This document shows, piece after piece, positions 1-10,769 of a DNA stretch of 64,000 nt (positions within the stretch are counted from its first letter, which is position 1; every line of letters begins with the position of its first letter). The notes under the pieces are model-generated. The model ran no database searches, was not told where the DNA came from, and worked only from the letters and a program-made list of their open reading frames with translations. Both the position numbers and the translations under genes were made by a program. Origin of the DNA: Prochlorococcus sp. MIT 1341 (GTDB lineage Bacteria; Cyanobacteriota; Cyanobacteriia; PCC-6307; Cyanobiaceae); NCBI RefSeq assembly GCF_034092415.1, contig NZ_CP139304.1:496001-560000 (forward strand), in the 5' to 3' direction.

Positions 1-134
1 CCATATAAAATCACCCTTTGGGTCATAGCAAGTCAAAGTATTACTTGCTAATGGCTTTAACGGCTTCCTCAAGACCTTCAGTAGAACGAAGGGAATGACA
101 TTTAATCAAACTCTAATCACCAAAAGACTCTTTC

Positions 135-1556
135 ATGAGACTTCTTCCTTTGTTGACGCAACTTCATACCAAAAGCAGGTCTCTACACCTCCCGGCACAC
201 GGTCGTGGTCTCGCGCTCCCAAAAGATCTAATTGCATTACTCAAAAAAAAACCTGGTTTATGGGACCTACCTGAACTAAATGAGATTGGAGGCCCTACTG
301 AAAAAAACGGAATAATCGCCGAAAGCCAATCATTCGTAGCTAATGCGATGGGAGTTAAAAACGCATGGTACGGAGTAAATGGAGCAACTGGTCTCCTTCA
401 AGTTGGCCTTCTTTCAATGACAAAGCCAGGAGGCAAGGTATTAATGCCGAGAAATACTCATAAAAGCTTGATCCACGCATGTGTTCTTGGAAATTTATCT
501 CCGGTTCTTTTCGACATTCCTTTCTTGCCTGATAGAGGCCATTATTCTCCTCCTGATCTAAATTGGCTAGAACAAGTTTTGGAACAACTTACAAAGGACG
601 ATATCCAAATAGATGCTGCTGTATTGATTCACCCTACTTACCACGGGTATGCAAAGGACTTAAATCCATTAGTCAAGCTTCTGCAAAAAAAAGGAGTGCC
701 TGTCTTGGTAGACGAAGCACATGGATCATATTTGGCAGGCAACATCGACAATGACCTGCCTGCATCCTCTCTAGGGTCAGGAGCGGATCTAGTTGTTCAC
801 TCATTACACAAGTCCGCTTGTGGGCTAAATCAAACTGCAGTCCTTTGGTTACAAGGCAATAAAATTAATCCCAACCAAATAGAAAAAAATCTTGAGTGCC
901 TACAAACAACAAGTCCAAGTGCCCTATTAATGGCTTCTTGTGACTCTGCAATCCGAGAATTACTTTCTGCGAAAGCCTTGAAAAATTTACAGCAACGGCT
1001 CTATGAAGCAAGAATAATCTACTCACAATTAATTGAACGAGGAGTACCACTACTAACTACACAAGACCCTTTACGACTAATCCTCCATACGGCACCACAT
1101 GGTATTAATGGCTTAATCGCTGATGGTTGGTTTATTGAGCATGGACTAGTGGCTGAGCTTCCTGAACCTGGATGTATCACGTTCTGTCTAGGAATGGTTC
1201 GGCATAAAGGTCTTTCAAATTTCATTTCTCGTAAGTGGTTTCAGCTTCTAGATTCTGTTGGACCAACAAACCCACTAGGTCCATTTGAATGTCCCCCTAA
1301 TGGATTGCTGACAATTCCATCAATATCCCCTACAAAAGCCTGGTTCTCAAAGAAACAAAAGGTGAAATTAAAAGAGGCTATTGGCAGAATTTCAGCAGAA
1401 TTGATATGTCCTTACCCTCCAGGAATCCCCTTAGTGATTCCTGGCATGTACCTTGACATGAACTTAGTTCACTGGTTATTAAAACAACGATTATTTTGGT
1501 CCAATCAGATATCCGATGAGATCTCAGTTGTTTGCCGTGAAGAAACTCTGATCTAG
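135..1556 (+). CDS. PLP-dependent Orn/Lys/Arg decarboxylase family protein
   Basis: A 473-residue fold-type I PLP enzyme of the ornithine/lysine/arginine decarboxylase major-domain family. The cofactor region is visible: DEAHGSYLAG (Asp contacting the pyridine ring), then HSLHKSACG near residue 227, where the Lys would form the Schiff base. It is shorter than E. coli inducible decarboxylases (about 715 aa) because the N-terminal wing domain is absent, as in cyanobacterial and Bacillus SpeA-type enzymes. Arginine decarboxylation for polyamine synthesis is the likely role, but substrate cannot be read from sequence. cdsA follows after 12 bases, so the two may be co-transcribed. Bases 1-134 upstream hold no gene I can support. 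Confidence 0.85.
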   Translation: MRLLPLLTQLHTKSRSLHLPAHGRGLALPKDLIALLKKKPGLWDLPELNEIGGPTEKNGIIAESQSFVANAMGVKNAWYGVNGATGLLQVGLLSMTKPGGKVLMPRNTHKSLIHACVLGNLSPVLFDIPFLPDRGHYSPPDLNWLEQVLEQLTKDDIQIDAAVLIHPTYHGYAKDLNPLVKLLQKKGVPVLVDEAHGSYLAGNIDNDLPASSLGSGADLVVHSLHKSACGLNQTAVLWLQGNKINPNQIEKNLECLQTTSPSALLMASCDSAIRELLSAKALKNLQQRLYEARIIYSQLIERGVPLLTTQDPLRLILHTAPHGINGLIADGWFIEHGLVAELPEPGCITFCLGMVRHKGLSNFISRKWFQLLDSVGPTNPLGPFECPPNGLLTIPSISPTKAWFSKKQKVKLKEAIGRISAELICPYPPGIPLVIPGMYLDMNLVHWLLKQRLFWSNQISDEISVVCREETLI

Positions 1557-1568
1557 TTTTAAATTCTG

Positions 1569-2462
1569 ATGGCACCAGTCTCACCAAACAACCGACTAAA
1601 AAGCGGTCTTGCTGCCGGAGCTTTTGGCCTTTTGATTGTTGGTCTAGGAGGCTGGTGGTTCACCTTCGCAGTAAGTTTGATAGTTCATCTAGCCCTTTTA
1701 GAATTTTTTCGAATGGCTCAGTTTGCGGGGATTCGACCTGCCACTAAAACAACTCTTTTAGCATGTCAATTATTAATATTTAGCACACAATTGGCGGCAA
1801 TTGGAATTTTATCTACTGACTTCACTTCCGCAGTTCTACCATTATCGGGTGCGGCTATTTGTGGATGGTTGTTACTGCAACCAATAACAGGTTCAATTGC
1901 TGATATAGCGGTATCAATCTTTGGATTATTTTATCTTGGCTTCCTTCCCAGCCATTGGCTAAAACTTAGAAATATTACCAGCCCTGATCTTACTCCGAAT
2001 TTAACTCTGATAACAGAAAGATGGGTTGATTTCTTAACTCCAGGAATGACCATCACCCTCATGGCTTGCCTAATAATTGTTTCGAGTGACATTGGTTCAT
2101 ATTTTCTTGGGAAAAACTATGGGCGACTTCCTCTTTCACCAATCTCACCAGGAAAGACTATTGAAGGGGCGATCGGCGGAGGAATTTGCGCAATCATTAT
2201 GGGAGGCATAAATGGCTCAATAATCGGATGGCCATATGGATTTTTAATCGGAGGAATACTAGGCGGATTAGTGGCATTATTTGCACTCGTAGGAGACTTA
2301 ACCGAGTCAATGATGAAAAGGAACGCAGGTCTTAAAGATTCAGGTGCGGCACTTCCCGGACATGGTGGGATCCTTGACAGAATTGACAGTTATCTTTTTA
2401 CTCCAGCAGTTGTCTACTATTCAATAAACTTAGTCTTACCATTGTTTTTTGCAAACAACTAA
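1569..2462 (+). CDS. cdsA: Phosphatidate cytidylyltransferase CdsA
   Basis: Makes CDP-diacylglycerol from phosphatidic acid and CTP, the branch point for phosphatidylglycerol synthesis in the membrane. The 297 residues contain repeated hydrophobic segments and the C-terminal family signature: GDLTESMMKRNAGLKDSG followed by PGHGGILDRIDS, with the metal-binding acidic residues present. The ATG is 12 bases after the upstream decarboxylase. The stop overlaps the stop of the convergent DUF2993 gene by four bases, so there is no room for a terminator between them. Confidence 0.93.
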   Translation: MAPVSPNNRLKSGLAAGAFGLLIVGLGGWWFTFAVSLIVHLALLEFFRMAQFAGIRPATKTTLLACQLLIFSTQLAAIGILSTDFTSAVLPLSGAAICGWLLLQPITGSIADIAVSIFGLFYLGFLPSHWLKLRNITSPDLTPNLTLITERWVDFLTPGMTITLMACLIIVSSDIGSYFLGKNYGRLPLSPISPGKTIEGAIGGGICAIIMGGINGSIIGWPYGFLIGGILGGLVALFALVGDLTESMMKRNAGLKDSGAALPGHGGILDRIDSYLFTPAVVYYSINLVLPLFFANN

Positions 2463-3091
2463 GGTCTAACTTCTGCTTCCGCATCAATACAAAGACTATC
2501 TTGATAAATATAAGCTGTCTTAATTGATATCGAACTATCCATTGGCAAGGAAAATTCTTTACATTCATTAAAAATTAGAATTGTTTTATTATCAGATCTA
2601 ATAGTAAACCTATCCTCAATCATCTCTGAATTTGTGTCTTTTATAACTTTTAAGAAAAGGCTATCATCCTTAATATTCGCCTTAAAAAAACTGACACTTC
2701 CGAATAATTTATCCAAAACTGTCTGCCCCAAATTATTGAATGATTCAGAGGAGAAAAATTCATTAATGCCAGCATTAGAAAGTTTAATGCACCCATTAAT
2801 GTGAAAGGGCTCATTAAGTGAAACAAGCTTATTTATTTTCTTTAAATTATAAGAAAGCTTTAACGAATTGCTTTGAATCTCAACATCATCAATCTGGAGT
2901 CCCCGAAAACTAATCTCCCTAGCATTAACAGATACCCCTGAAAGATTACCTCGAAGCAACTCTAAACCTGATCCATTTATGACCAAAGATAAGTCGGCTA
3001 CCGATTCACACTTGGAACGAATCCAAATTTTTAATCCCTTAGCTAAGATATTTAGTAATGGATCTGATTTGCTCCCTGGGGAATCATTCAT
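2459..3091 (-). CDS. DUF2993 (LmeA-like) lipid-binding family protein
   Basis: A 210-residue protein matching the style of cyanobacterial DUF2993 proteins, whose actinobacterial relative LmeA binds phospholipid. The helical start (LAKGLKIWIRSKCES) is followed by an alternating beta pattern (VSVNAREISFRGLQIDDVEI) typical of the lipid-transfer-like fold. There is no obvious signal peptide. The start codon overlaps the stop of the upstream alpha/beta hydrolase (ATGA), implying translational coupling. The precise role in cyanobacteria is unknown to me. Confidence 0.72.
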   Translation of the reverse strand: MNDSPGSKSDPLLNILAKGLKIWIRSKCESVADLSLVINGSGLELLRGNLSGVSVNAREISFRGLQIDDVEIQSNSLKLSYNLKKINKLVSLNEPFHINGCIKLSNAGINEFFSSESFNNLGQTVLDKLFGSVSFFKANIKDDSLFLKVIKDTNSEMIEDRFTIRSDNKTILIFNECKEFSLPMDSSISIKTAYIYQDSLCIDAEAEVRP

Positions 3092-4002
3092 ACAGATCTA
3101 GAAAATTCAAGCCATCTTCTCGCTACAAATTCTGGGCAATCCAGGTGGGGCAAGTGACCACAATCCTTAAGTTCTTCTACGTTTGGATCTAAGAGTTTAT
3201 GAACTTGTTTTTTTATAGTTGAACTCAGAATACGGTCATTTTTCCCAAAAATCACATTTATAGCCTTATCCGGCAGCGGGCTTCCACAATTAGCCATGCC
3301 TCCAGAACGGGCAAAAGAAGAAAGAGACCTGCCCCAGCCAGGTACAGACAAATGAAGAGAAGCGATTTGTTCCTCCTTCTCTCCTACGCTCAGATCAGGA
3401 TCAGAGAAAGCTTGTCTACACAATGATCTTCTCACAAAAGGTCTACTGAGAAACCAAACACCTAATTGATCCAAACCTGGGGGCAATGGCATAGGTTTAC
3501 CTGTAAGTCCCGCTGGTGCCAATAAAAGCAATCTTTGAATTCTTTCTGGATATCTTCTTCCCAACTCCATAGCGACTGCGCCTCCCATTGAAGCGCCAAT
3601 CAAACCAACAGGCCTTGAAAAAGGAATGACTCGTTCCAAAAGCTCTCGAAGATGTTGAAAAATGGCTTCTGGCCCAAAATCAACATCAACTGGTCGAGGG
3701 CAAAATCCAAATCCGTATAAGTCAGGAATGATCAATAGATGATTTTTCTTCAGCAAAGGCACAAGGCGACGGAATTCAAGAAAGCTGCTATCAAAACCAT
3801 GCAAGAGAAGTAAAGGGTTCCCCTGTCCGGTAATCACGACTGGATAATTATCAGTCTTGGATGAAATACCTTTAAGAGGAATCCATTTAACTTCTTGAGC
3901 TAAGTCCTTAGCCAAAGGATCAATTAATTCTTTAGTGAGTTCTCTAAATAAGACCTCTCCTGAAGAGACTTGATCGGATAGTTTCTGGTTTGTAGGGCTC
4001 AA
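3088..4002 (-). CDS. Alpha/beta hydrolase
   Basis: A 304-residue alpha/beta hydrolase of the 2-hydroxymuconate-hydrolase or Mg-chelatase-associated BchO-like shape. Visible are LLLHGFDSS (oxyanion HG motif), the nucleophile elbow GASMGG, a likely acid in FGKNDR and the catalytic His in CGHLPHLDCPE. The substrate cannot be inferred. It is translationally coupled to the downstream DUF2993 gene and sits 14 bases after the upstream dehydrogenase, so the three probably form one minus-strand operon. Coupling with a lipid-binding protein makes an acyl or lipid ester substrate a reasonable guess, no more. Confidence 0.85.
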   Translation of the reverse strand: MSPTNQKLSDQVSSGEVLFRELTKELIDPLAKDLAQEVKWIPLKGISSKTDNYPVVITGQGNPLLLLHGFDSSFLEFRRLVPLLKKNHLLIIPDLYGFGFCPRPVDVDFGPEAIFQHLRELLERVIPFSRPVGLIGASMGGAVAMELGRRYPERIQRLLLLAPAGLTGKPMPLPPGLDQLGVWFLSRPFVRRSLCRQAFSDPDLSVGEKEEQIASLHLSVPGWGRSLSSFARSGGMANCGSPLPDKAINVIFGKNDRILSSTIKKQVHKLLDPNVEELKDCGHLPHLDCPEFVARRWLEFSRSV

Positions 4003-4016
4003 TTTAATTTAAACTC

Positions 4017-5132
4017 CTAAACTTTTAAGGGAAGTTTAGGCACGTCTTTTTCACCAGCTTCTAACAAGGCAATAAGTAAAGCATCCTGATTAACTTCAAA
4101 AGGAAGATAATGAATTTCTGATCCAGGCCTACAGGCGAAATTGCAAACTTCTTTAAGAGTAATTTTATCTAAATTCTCATACCCAAGAGATTCAAGAGAT
4201 GTAGGTAAATTAAGTTGTTTAAATAGTTGGATTAACTGCTTTCTAGCTTGCCCTGCCAAATGGTTTCCTCCTAATAACTCTTCAAGTCTTAACTGCACTA
4301 AGACTCCAAAGCCTACCTTTTCTCCATGTAGAGATTTACAGGGAGAGTCTAACTGTGTTAATGCATTATGTACTGCATGTGCCCCAACTGTTCTACATTT
4401 AGCACCTCCAATTCCACCAATCAAACCTGCTGTGATAGAACAGGCCTCAGCAACACGTATCCATTCTTTACTATGTATATCTTGCAAGGCTCTTGTACCA
4501 TCCAATAACAATTGATCTCGCAACACTCTTGCCATCTGAACGGCCTGTTGAACAAGTCCATCATCGCTTGAGCCACTGCTTACAGATGCCTCATACCATT
4601 TTGCAATCGCATCTGCTATTCCACTTGCAAGAGTTTTTGTAGGAGCTGTTCTTACAAGAGAATGATCGAAAATCAGAAGCTGAGGACAAGTATTAAGAAC
4701 AACATCCTTTATAAAAGCACCTTTAGCTGAATAGATATTTGACAAAGCAGTCCATCCTGCACAGGTAGATGCGCTCAATGGAACAGTAATACAGGGAATA
4801 TCTAATCGATTAGCAAGAAGTTTTCCTGAATCAAGAACTTTACCTCCTCCTGCAGCAACAATTCCATCAGAAGAGTGGTCTTTCATAATATTTTCTAATA
4901 AAGACAAGTCTTCTTCACAACAATCATTCTCTAGCTCAGCGAAGAAAGGTTCTAAACACATTCCTCTCAGATCTTCAAAGAGGTTATTTCTCAAATCAAA
5001 TGTATCTTGACTTCTTCCAATAAATAGAGGCCTCCTACATAAATCAGGAATTATTTTTCGGCCCTCTACCCATGCTCCTTCACCTCTGAAAACAACATTT
5101 GGTGCAATATTATTTTTAGAAAAATTTCTCAA
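4017..5132 (-). CDS. Iron-containing alcohol dehydrogenase, glycerol dehydrogenase family
   Basis: A 371-residue member of the GldA/dehydroquinate-synthase-like superfamily. The NAD-binding GGGKVLDSGK motif is near residues 96-105. Candidate metal ligands are the Asp in SGIADAIAKWYE, the His in VGAHAVHNAL and the His in SLHGEKVGFG. The family oxidises glycerol or related polyols, and glycerol-1-phosphate dehydrogenases share the fold, so the substrate is uncertain. It is upstream of the hydrolase/DUF2993 pair on the same strand, 39 bases from clpC. Confidence 0.8.
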   Translation of the reverse strand: MRNFSKNNIAPNVVFRGEGAWVEGRKIIPDLCRRPLFIGRSQDTFDLRNNLFEDLRGMCLEPFFAELENDCCEEDLSLLENIMKDHSSDGIVAAGGGKVLDSGKLLANRLDIPCITVPLSASTCAGWTALSNIYSAKGAFIKDVVLNTCPQLLIFDHSLVRTAPTKTLASGIADAIAKWYEASVSSGSSDDGLVQQAVQMARVLRDQLLLDGTRALQDIHSKEWIRVAEACSITAGLIGGIGGAKCRTVGAHAVHNALTQLDSPCKSLHGEKVGFGVLVQLRLEELLGGNHLAGQARKQLIQLFKQLNLPTSLESLGYENLDKITLKEVCNFACRPGSEIHYLPFEVNQDALLIALLEAGEKDVPKLPLKV

Positions 5133-5170
5133 TTGATTATAACTAATGGCAAATATAGGAGAGCATTGCC

Positions 5171-7759
5171 TTAAGCACTAGCTTCCGCTAATTCTGGTGT
5201 AGAAGAACCTTTAGGTAAATGTCGAACTATAACCTCCTTGTTTTCATTTACATCCACTTCAGCATTATCTCCATCCTTTATCCTCCCTGAGAGCACTTCT
5301 TCCGCCAGGCTATCTTCTAGCAACCTCATCACAGCTCTTCTTAAAGGCCTAGCACCGTAAGCTGGGTTATAACCTTCTTCAACCAATCGTTCCTTAAAGG
5401 CATCAGTAACAGTAAGCTCAATTCCCTTGTCTTGCATACGAAGGAACACCTCCTTTAACATTATTTCTGCAATTGACTTAACTTCCTCTCGAGTCAGCTG
5501 ACGGAAGACAATTGTCTCATCCAATCTATTTAAAAACTCTGGTCTAAAATACTGCTTTAATTCTTCAGTTAGTAATGACCTAATTCTGTTGTATTGGGTT
5601 TCCTCAGAATTCTCTCCTGAAAATTCAAACCCAAGACCTCCACCACCCTTTTCTATTACCTTTGATCCAATATTAGAAGTCATAATAATCAATGTATTTT
5701 TAAAATCAACAGTTCTTCCTTTTGAATCAGTCAACCTTCCGTCCTCTAACAATTGAAGAAGAAGATTAAAAACATCCGGATGAGCTTTTTCAATCTCATC
5801 AAAAAGAACAACTGTATAAGGCCTCCTACGAACAGCCTCAGTCAGTTGTCCACCTTCATTAAAACCCACATAACCAGGAGGTGAGCCAATCAATTTACTA
5901 ACAGTATGCCTCTCCATGAATTCAGACATATCTAATCGAATCATCGCTTCTTCACTACCGAAGAAATATGCAGCTAAGGCCTTAGTAAGCTCTGTTTTAC
6001 CGACACCTGTAGGGCCAGAAAATATAAAACTTGCTATAGGCCTATTTGGGTTCTTAAGTCCTACTCTTGCTCTACGGATTGCTTTAGAAACTGCTTTAAC
6101 TGCTTCATCTTGGCCAATCAATCGTTGATGAAGAGTATCTTCCATATTTAAAAGCTTTACCGACTCACTTTCAGTAAGCTTCTGAACAGGAACACCGGTC
6201 CATGATGCGACTATATGTGCAATGTCATCCTCATCAACTTGAGGGGTAGTTAATTTAGAAGAAGTAGTATTTTCTATTAGGTTATCTTTTACAGATTCAT
6301 CACTTGCTTTAACGGTCGGAGCGGAAAGCCCCTCTGATGAAGTTTCCCCTTGCACCTCAACTTCTTTCCGTTTGAGTTGTAAAACATTCCGAATCTCTTC
6401 TCTTAATTCTACCTCTTTCTCACGCAACTCTCCAGCCTTATTAAAATCCTGCTGACGAACAGCTTCTTCTTTCTGCTTCTGAACACTTCTAAGTTCCTTA
6501 TCAACTTTTTTTGCCTCTGGAGGAAGCTTTGAATTCAATAATCGAACTCTACTTCCTGCTTCGTCAATTAAATCAATTGCCTTGTCAGGAAGAAAGCGAT
6601 CAGAAATATACCTATCTCCCAAATTTGCTGCTGCTTCAAGGGCTAAATCAGTAATTTTCAGTCGATGATGTTGTTCATACCGCTCTCTCAATCCACGCAA
6701 TATCTCAATGGTATCCGCTATAGAAGGCTCCCCAACCATCACAGGCTGGAAACGCCTTTCCAAGGCAGCATCCCGCTCTATATGTTTTCTATATTCATCT
6801 AAAGTTGTAGCACCAATGCATTGCAGTTCGCCTCTCGCCAAAGCTGGTTTGAGTATATTTGCAGCATCAATTGCTCCTTCCGCAGCACCTGCACCAATTA
6901 AGGTATGTACTTCATCTATTACGAGAATTACATTCCCTGCTGATTTAATCTCCTCCATAATCTTTTTAAGTCTCTCTTCAAACTCCCCTCTATATTTGGT
7001 TCCTGCAACTAACAATCCAATATCTAAAGTAAGAACTCTCTTTTCTTCAAGAATATCTGGAATTTCCCCTTGTTGAATTCTCTGAGCCAAGCCCTCTGCT
7101 ATAGCAGTCTTACCAACACCTGGCTCTCCAATTAATACAGGATTGTTTTTTGTGCGTCTTCCTAAAATCTGAACTACTCGATCTATCTCACTTTGTCGTC
7201 CAACAACTGGATCTAGTTTTGACTCACTAGCTAGTTGTGTCAAATTCGTACCAAACTCATCAAGAGTGGCTGTCTTCTGTGATCCCTTAGCACCACCACC
7301 TCCGGAACCTGCAGCGACTTCAGCCGTCTCGCCCAGCATCCTTATAACTTCACTACGTATTTTCGAAAGATCTACTCCTACATTTTCCAAAACCCGTGCA
7401 GCCACACCCTCACCTTCTCTAATAAGACCTAACAACAAATGTTCAGTACCTATGTAGTTATGGCCAAGCTGTCGGGCTTCCTCCAAAGACAATTCAAGAA
7501 CCCTTTTAGCTCTAGGGGTAAACGGAATTTCAACAGCAACAAATCCTGAGCCTCGACCAATAATCTTTTCCACCTCAACGCGAGCATCCTTAAGGTTGAC
7601 CCCCATTGATTTGAGTACTTTTGCCGCAACACCAGTACCCTCACCAATCAGACCTAAAAGGATCTGTTCAGTGCCAACAAAATTATGACCAAGACGACGA
7701 GCCTCCTCCTGGGCAAGCATTATCACCTTGATTGCCTTCTCAGTAAACCGCTCAAACAT
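5171..7759 (-). CDS. clpC: ATP-dependent Clp protease ATP-binding subunit ClpC
   Basis: An 862-residue HSP100 unfoldase that feeds substrates to ClpP in the cytoplasm. Two Clp-N repeats occupy residues 1-145. The first AAA module has Walker A GEPGVGKT, the UVR-type middle domain is near 420-460, and the second AAA module has Walker A GPTGVGKT and arginine-finger regions. The GGLGFEF loop corresponds to the ClpP-docking tripeptide loop. Length and the [12 protein letters not shown] start match cyanobacterial ClpC. The 191 bases upstream (7760-7950) contain no gene and must hold its promoter. Confidence 0.97.
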   Translation of the reverse strand: MFERFTEKAIKVIMLAQEEARRLGHNFVGTEQILLGLIGEGTGVAAKVLKSMGVNLKDARVEVEKIIGRGSGFVAVEIPFTPRAKRVLELSLEEARQLGHNYIGTEHLLLGLIREGEGVAARVLENVGVDLSKIRSEVIRMLGETAEVAAGSGGGGAKGSQKTATLDEFGTNLTQLASESKLDPVVGRQSEIDRVVQILGRRTKNNPVLIGEPGVGKTAIAEGLAQRIQQGEIPDILEEKRVLTLDIGLLVAGTKYRGEFEERLKKIMEEIKSAGNVILVIDEVHTLIGAGAAEGAIDAANILKPALARGELQCIGATTLDEYRKHIERDAALERRFQPVMVGEPSIADTIEILRGLRERYEQHHRLKITDLALEAAANLGDRYISDRFLPDKAIDLIDEAGSRVRLLNSKLPPEAKKVDKELRSVQKQKEEAVRQQDFNKAGELREKEVELREEIRNVLQLKRKEVEVQGETSSEGLSAPTVKASDESVKDNLIENTTSSKLTTPQVDEDDIAHIVASWTGVPVQKLTESESVKLLNMEDTLHQRLIGQDEAVKAVSKAIRRARVGLKNPNRPIASFIFSGPTGVGKTELTKALAAYFFGSEEAMIRLDMSEFMERHTVSKLIGSPPGYVGFNEGGQLTEAVRRRPYTVVLFDEIEKAHPDVFNLLLQLLEDGRLTDSKGRTVDFKNTLIIMTSNIGSKVIEKGGGGLGFEFSGENSEETQYNRIRSLLTEELKQYFRPEFLNRLDETIVFRQLTREEVKSIAEIMLKEVFLRMQDKGIELTVTDAFKERLVEEGYNPAYGARPLRRAVMRLLEDSLAEEVLSGRIKDGDNAEVDVNENKEVIVRHLPKGSSTPELAEASA

Positions 7760-7950
7760 GGGCTAAGCCACGTATATGTATAACCAAGTTATCAGGGCCT
7801 AGAGTTCAGTGCGATGTATTTAAGTTTTCAATCAGATCCTTTTTAAAAAACCTATTGTAAAAGTTGAAAATAAAAATCTCTTTCTGAAAAAATGGCCAAC
7901 TTTTTCTGGTGGGTAAACCGAACTATCTAAAATCTATACCTGAAGATTCA

Positions 7951-8403
7951 TTAGGTTCCCAAATTGGCCCATTGGATAAAAGCATCACTACCATCACGAT
8001 AGTAATTCCTTCTGACACCCCTAGTATTAAAGCCAAAATTCTTGTAGAAAGACTGTGCCTCTAGATTCAAGCCTGAAACCTCAAGGCTTGCCCATTTTGC
8101 ACCAGCCGCTTTAGCCCTTTTTAAAAGACTTGAAAGAAGCTTCTTCGCACTCCCAGCTCTCCTATGAGATGGGTGCACTGCAATTAGATTTAAATGCAAC
8201 TCATCAACTACTAGCAGACCACAGGCGATTGCATACAAATATGAAGAGTTCTTCAAGCCTAAACATAGACATTTTTGATTAACCAATTCTGCCTGCCATT
8301 GTGCTTTACTCCAAAATCCACCCATTACCAATTGATCTAAATCAATGCAAGAGCTCAAATCATCTATGTCAAGAGTGACTAAATGCTGAGGCCCTTTGCC
8401 CAT
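7951..8403 (-). CDS. rimI: GNAT acetyltransferase, RimI-like (ribosomal protein S18 N-acetyltransferase)
   Basis: A 150-residue GNAT protein. The acetyl-CoA loop is HRRAGSAKKLL, slightly off the canonical R-x-x-G-x-G/A. The C-terminal block with LEVSGLNLEAQSFYKNFGF and YYRDGSDAFI matches the RimI family, including the conserved N-x-x-A-x-x-x-Y pattern. The expected role is N-terminal acetylation of ribosomal protein S18. It is divergent from lysA, a neighbour arrangement I recall from picocyanobacteria but cannot confirm here. Confidence 0.8.
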   Translation of the reverse strand: MGKGPQHLVTLDIDDLSSCIDLDQLVMGGFWSKAQWQAELVNQKCLCLGLKNSSYLYAIACGLLVVDELHLNLIAVHPSHRRAGSAKKLLSSLLKRAKAAGAKWASLEVSGLNLEAQSFYKNFGFNTRGVRRNYYRDGSDAFIQWANLGT

Positions 8404-8459
8404 AATTGCCTAGTAGATCACACAAAAGTATCATTTTGACCACCATATACCTAAATTGA

Positions 8460-9854
8460 TTGAGTAATAGCCAATTATCAATTTCCATGGCCGATCAAAA
8501 ACCATATGAACAAGAGCCTAACCTTTTAAGTCCGAATAGAAATATTGCACCAACCTCAACCATCCTGAATAAGGAGGGAAAACTATTGATTGGAGGATGC
8601 TTGCTAAGTGATCTAGCTAAGAAGTATGGCACACCTCTTTATATTTTAGATGAATCAACCATAAGACTATCCTGTGCTGCGTATAGAGAGGCCCTATGCA
8701 AATATTACCCAGGAGATTCTCTAGCAATATATGCATCTAAAGCAAATAGTTCTATAGCTATTAGTAGTATTATAAAATCCGAAAACTTGGGTATTGATGT
8801 AGTATCTGAAGGTGAATTAATTACAGCCCTTAAAGGCGGATTTGAAGGGGGGAAAATCTTTCTACACGGCAACAATAAGTCCGAAGAAGAATTGCTTCTA
8901 GCTTACAAAAGTCAATCAACCATAGTAATTGATAATGAGCAGGATATAACTGAACTAGGACGACTCATTCCAAGAGGAGAGACACCTGTAAAACTCATGC
9001 TAAGGGTAACTCCAGGGATAGAATGTCACACCCATGAATATATACGCACTGGGCACCTTGATAGTAAATTTGGATTTGACCCTGAAAAGGTTGAGGAGAT
9101 CCTATATCAATTAAGGGATTGCAAATGGGCAAAACTCGAGGGCCTTCATTCACATATTGGTTCCCAAATCTTTGAGTTACAACCTCATCAAGATCTAGCT
9201 GAAGTCCTTTCAGAGACTTTATTGCTAGCTAAGCGAATAGGACATCAGATCAATGATCTAAACGTAGGAGGAGGGCTAGGTATCAAATATACAAATTCTG
9301 ATGACCCTCCAACTATCCAAAACTGGGTTGAAGCAGTAGCTCGTGCAATCACAAAAGCATGTGAGAAAAGGAACCTTAAACTTCCAAGGCTAATTTGCGA
9401 GCCAGGAAGATCTCTAATAGGGACATCTGGGGTGACTCTTTATAAAATTGGCTCTAGAAAAGATATTCCAGGAATAAGAACCTACCTATCTATTGATGGT
9501 GGAATGAGTGATAATCCTCGACCGATTACATATCAGTCTGCCTATGAAGCATGCCTGGTTGACCGCCCATTACACACTCCCCAAGAAACTGTCACCCTTG
9601 CAGGAAAACATTGCGAATCTGGAGATGTTCTCATAAAAGATCTTTCTATACCACAGAGTTCCAGTGGAGACATCCTGGCTGTATTTGGAACAGGCGCTTA
9701 CAACTCATCAATGAGCTCTAATTACAACCGTATCCCAAAGCCAGCAACAGTCCTGGTTCACGATGGGAGCTCTGACTTAATCCAAAGAAGGGAGCAGCCA
9801 GAAGAACTTCTGAGATACGATGTCTTTCCTGAGCACCTTCGGAAGGTAATCTAA
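8460..9854 (+). CDS. lysA: Diaminopimelate decarboxylase
   Basis: The last step of lysine synthesis: PLP-dependent decarboxylation of meso-diaminopimelate. The fold-type III features are present: the Schiff-base Lys in YASKANSS, LNVGGGLGIKY for phosphate binding, CEPGRSLIG, and CESGDVL with the C-terminal active-site Cys. The longest frame opens with TTG at 8460; an in-frame ATG at 8487 (MADQKP) is an equally acceptable start. The diadenylate cyclase gene follows after 26 bases, and the run lysA-cdaA-uppS-bioB-trhO continues on the same strand. Confidence 0.95.
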   Translation: MSNSQLSISMADQKPYEQEPNLLSPNRNIAPTSTILNKEGKLLIGGCLLSDLAKKYGTPLYILDESTIRLSCAAYREALCKYYPGDSLAIYASKANSSIAISSIIKSENLGIDVVSEGELITALKGGFEGGKIFLHGNNKSEEELLLAYKSQSTIVIDNEQDITELGRLIPRGETPVKLMLRVTPGIECHTHEYIRTGHLDSKFGFDPEKVEEILYQLRDCKWAKLEGLHSHIGSQIFELQPHQDLAEVLSETLLLAKRIGHQINDLNVGGGLGIKYTNSDDPPTIQNWVEAVARAITKACEKRNLKLPRLICEPGRSLIGTSGVTLYKIGSRKDIPGIRTYLSIDGGMSDNPRPITYQSAYEACLVDRPLHTPQETVTLAGKHCESGDVLIKDLSIPQSSSGDILAVFGTGAYNSSMSSNYNRIPKPATVLVHDGSSDLIQRREQPEELLRYDVFPEHLRKVI

Positions 9855-9880
9855 ATAAGTAAGTCTGCTTAGGAGTCAAG

Positions 9881-10732
9881 ATGACATGGGGGGTGTTCGA
9901 TGCGCGCCTCCTTCTTGACATACTTTTAGCTTTTGGGCTGGGGGTGTTGCTCTTTTCAAGAGTCAACGAACCACGAACCCTGTGGCTGCTCAGAGGATAT
10001 CTATTACTTGTATCCAGTGCTTGGTTTATACAAAGATTAGAGACCCTTCCGCTTACTTCGAAGCTAGTTGATGCTCTTGTATTAGCTTGCTCTTTATCGC
10101 TTGCAATTCTCTGGCAGGGAGAATTGAGACGATTAATGGAATTACTAGGGACAGGTCGACTGGCAGTCCTCCTAGGAAACCCTCAAAAAGAATTACGAGC
10201 AACTGCAAGTACCGTTGCTCAACTTACCGAAGCAGCAGGACGACTTTCTCAAAGCCGTCGAGGAGCCCTAGTTGTTGTTGACATGGGAAGTGACTTGCGT
10301 CCAGAAGACTTTCTTTATCCTGGTATACCCCTTGATGCCCAACTAAGCAGCGAATTGCTACTTAATCTTTTCGCTTCAGACACTCCTCTACACGATGGTG
10401 CTGTACTAATTAAGGGAAACAGAATAATCGCTGCTGGAGTGATTCTTCCTCTCTCTAGACAAGGCATAAGCCGATATGGAACAAGACATCTAGCCGCCCT
10501 TGGCATAACAGAACGTTTCGACAGATGTATTTGTGTAGTTGTTTCTGAAGAGACAGGGACGCTTTCCCTTGCGAGCCAAGGAAAGCTTGAAAGACCCATA
10601 ACAAGTAGCAGGTTGGGTGATTTGCTTACTGAGCTAACAGGTGGATCAGTAGCTTCACCAACAAGCACAAAAAGCTCTATTAGCGCATCTAAACAGCCTT
10701 CTTCCGCCCCTAGCGAGACTAATTCTCCGTAA
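9881..10732 (+). CDS. cdaA: Diadenylate cyclase, CdaA/DacA type
   Basis: Synthesises cyclic di-AMP from two ATP at the membrane. Three hydrophobic segments fill residues 1-75, followed by the DAC domain with the two catalytic motifs LHDGAVLI and YGTRHLAALG (DGA and the RHxxA element). The C-terminal 30 residues are low-complexity, Ser/Pro-rich. In cyanobacteria c-di-AMP influences osmotic and night-time physiology. It sits between lysA and uppS, and the downstream gap is 37 bases. Confidence 0.93.
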   Translation: MTWGVFDARLLLDILLAFGLGVLLFSRVNEPRTLWLLRGYLLLVSSAWFIQRLETLPLTSKLVDALVLACSLSLAILWQGELRRLMELLGTGRLAVLLGNPQKELRATASTVAQLTEAAGRLSQSRRGALVVVDMGSDLRPEDFLYPGIPLDAQLSSELLLNLFASDTPLHDGAVLIKGNRIIAAGVILPLSRQGISRYGTRHLAALGITERFDRCICVVVSEETGTLSLASQGKLERPITSSRLGDLLTELTGGSVASPTSTKSSISASKQPSSAPSETNSP

Positions 10733-10769
10733 AGGGTTAGCGTAAGAGGTTATAAAGACACTCCCTTAA

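Noticed and set aside
5916-7457. Plus-strand frames inside clpC
   Set aside because: Shadows of a strongly conserved gene on the other strand.
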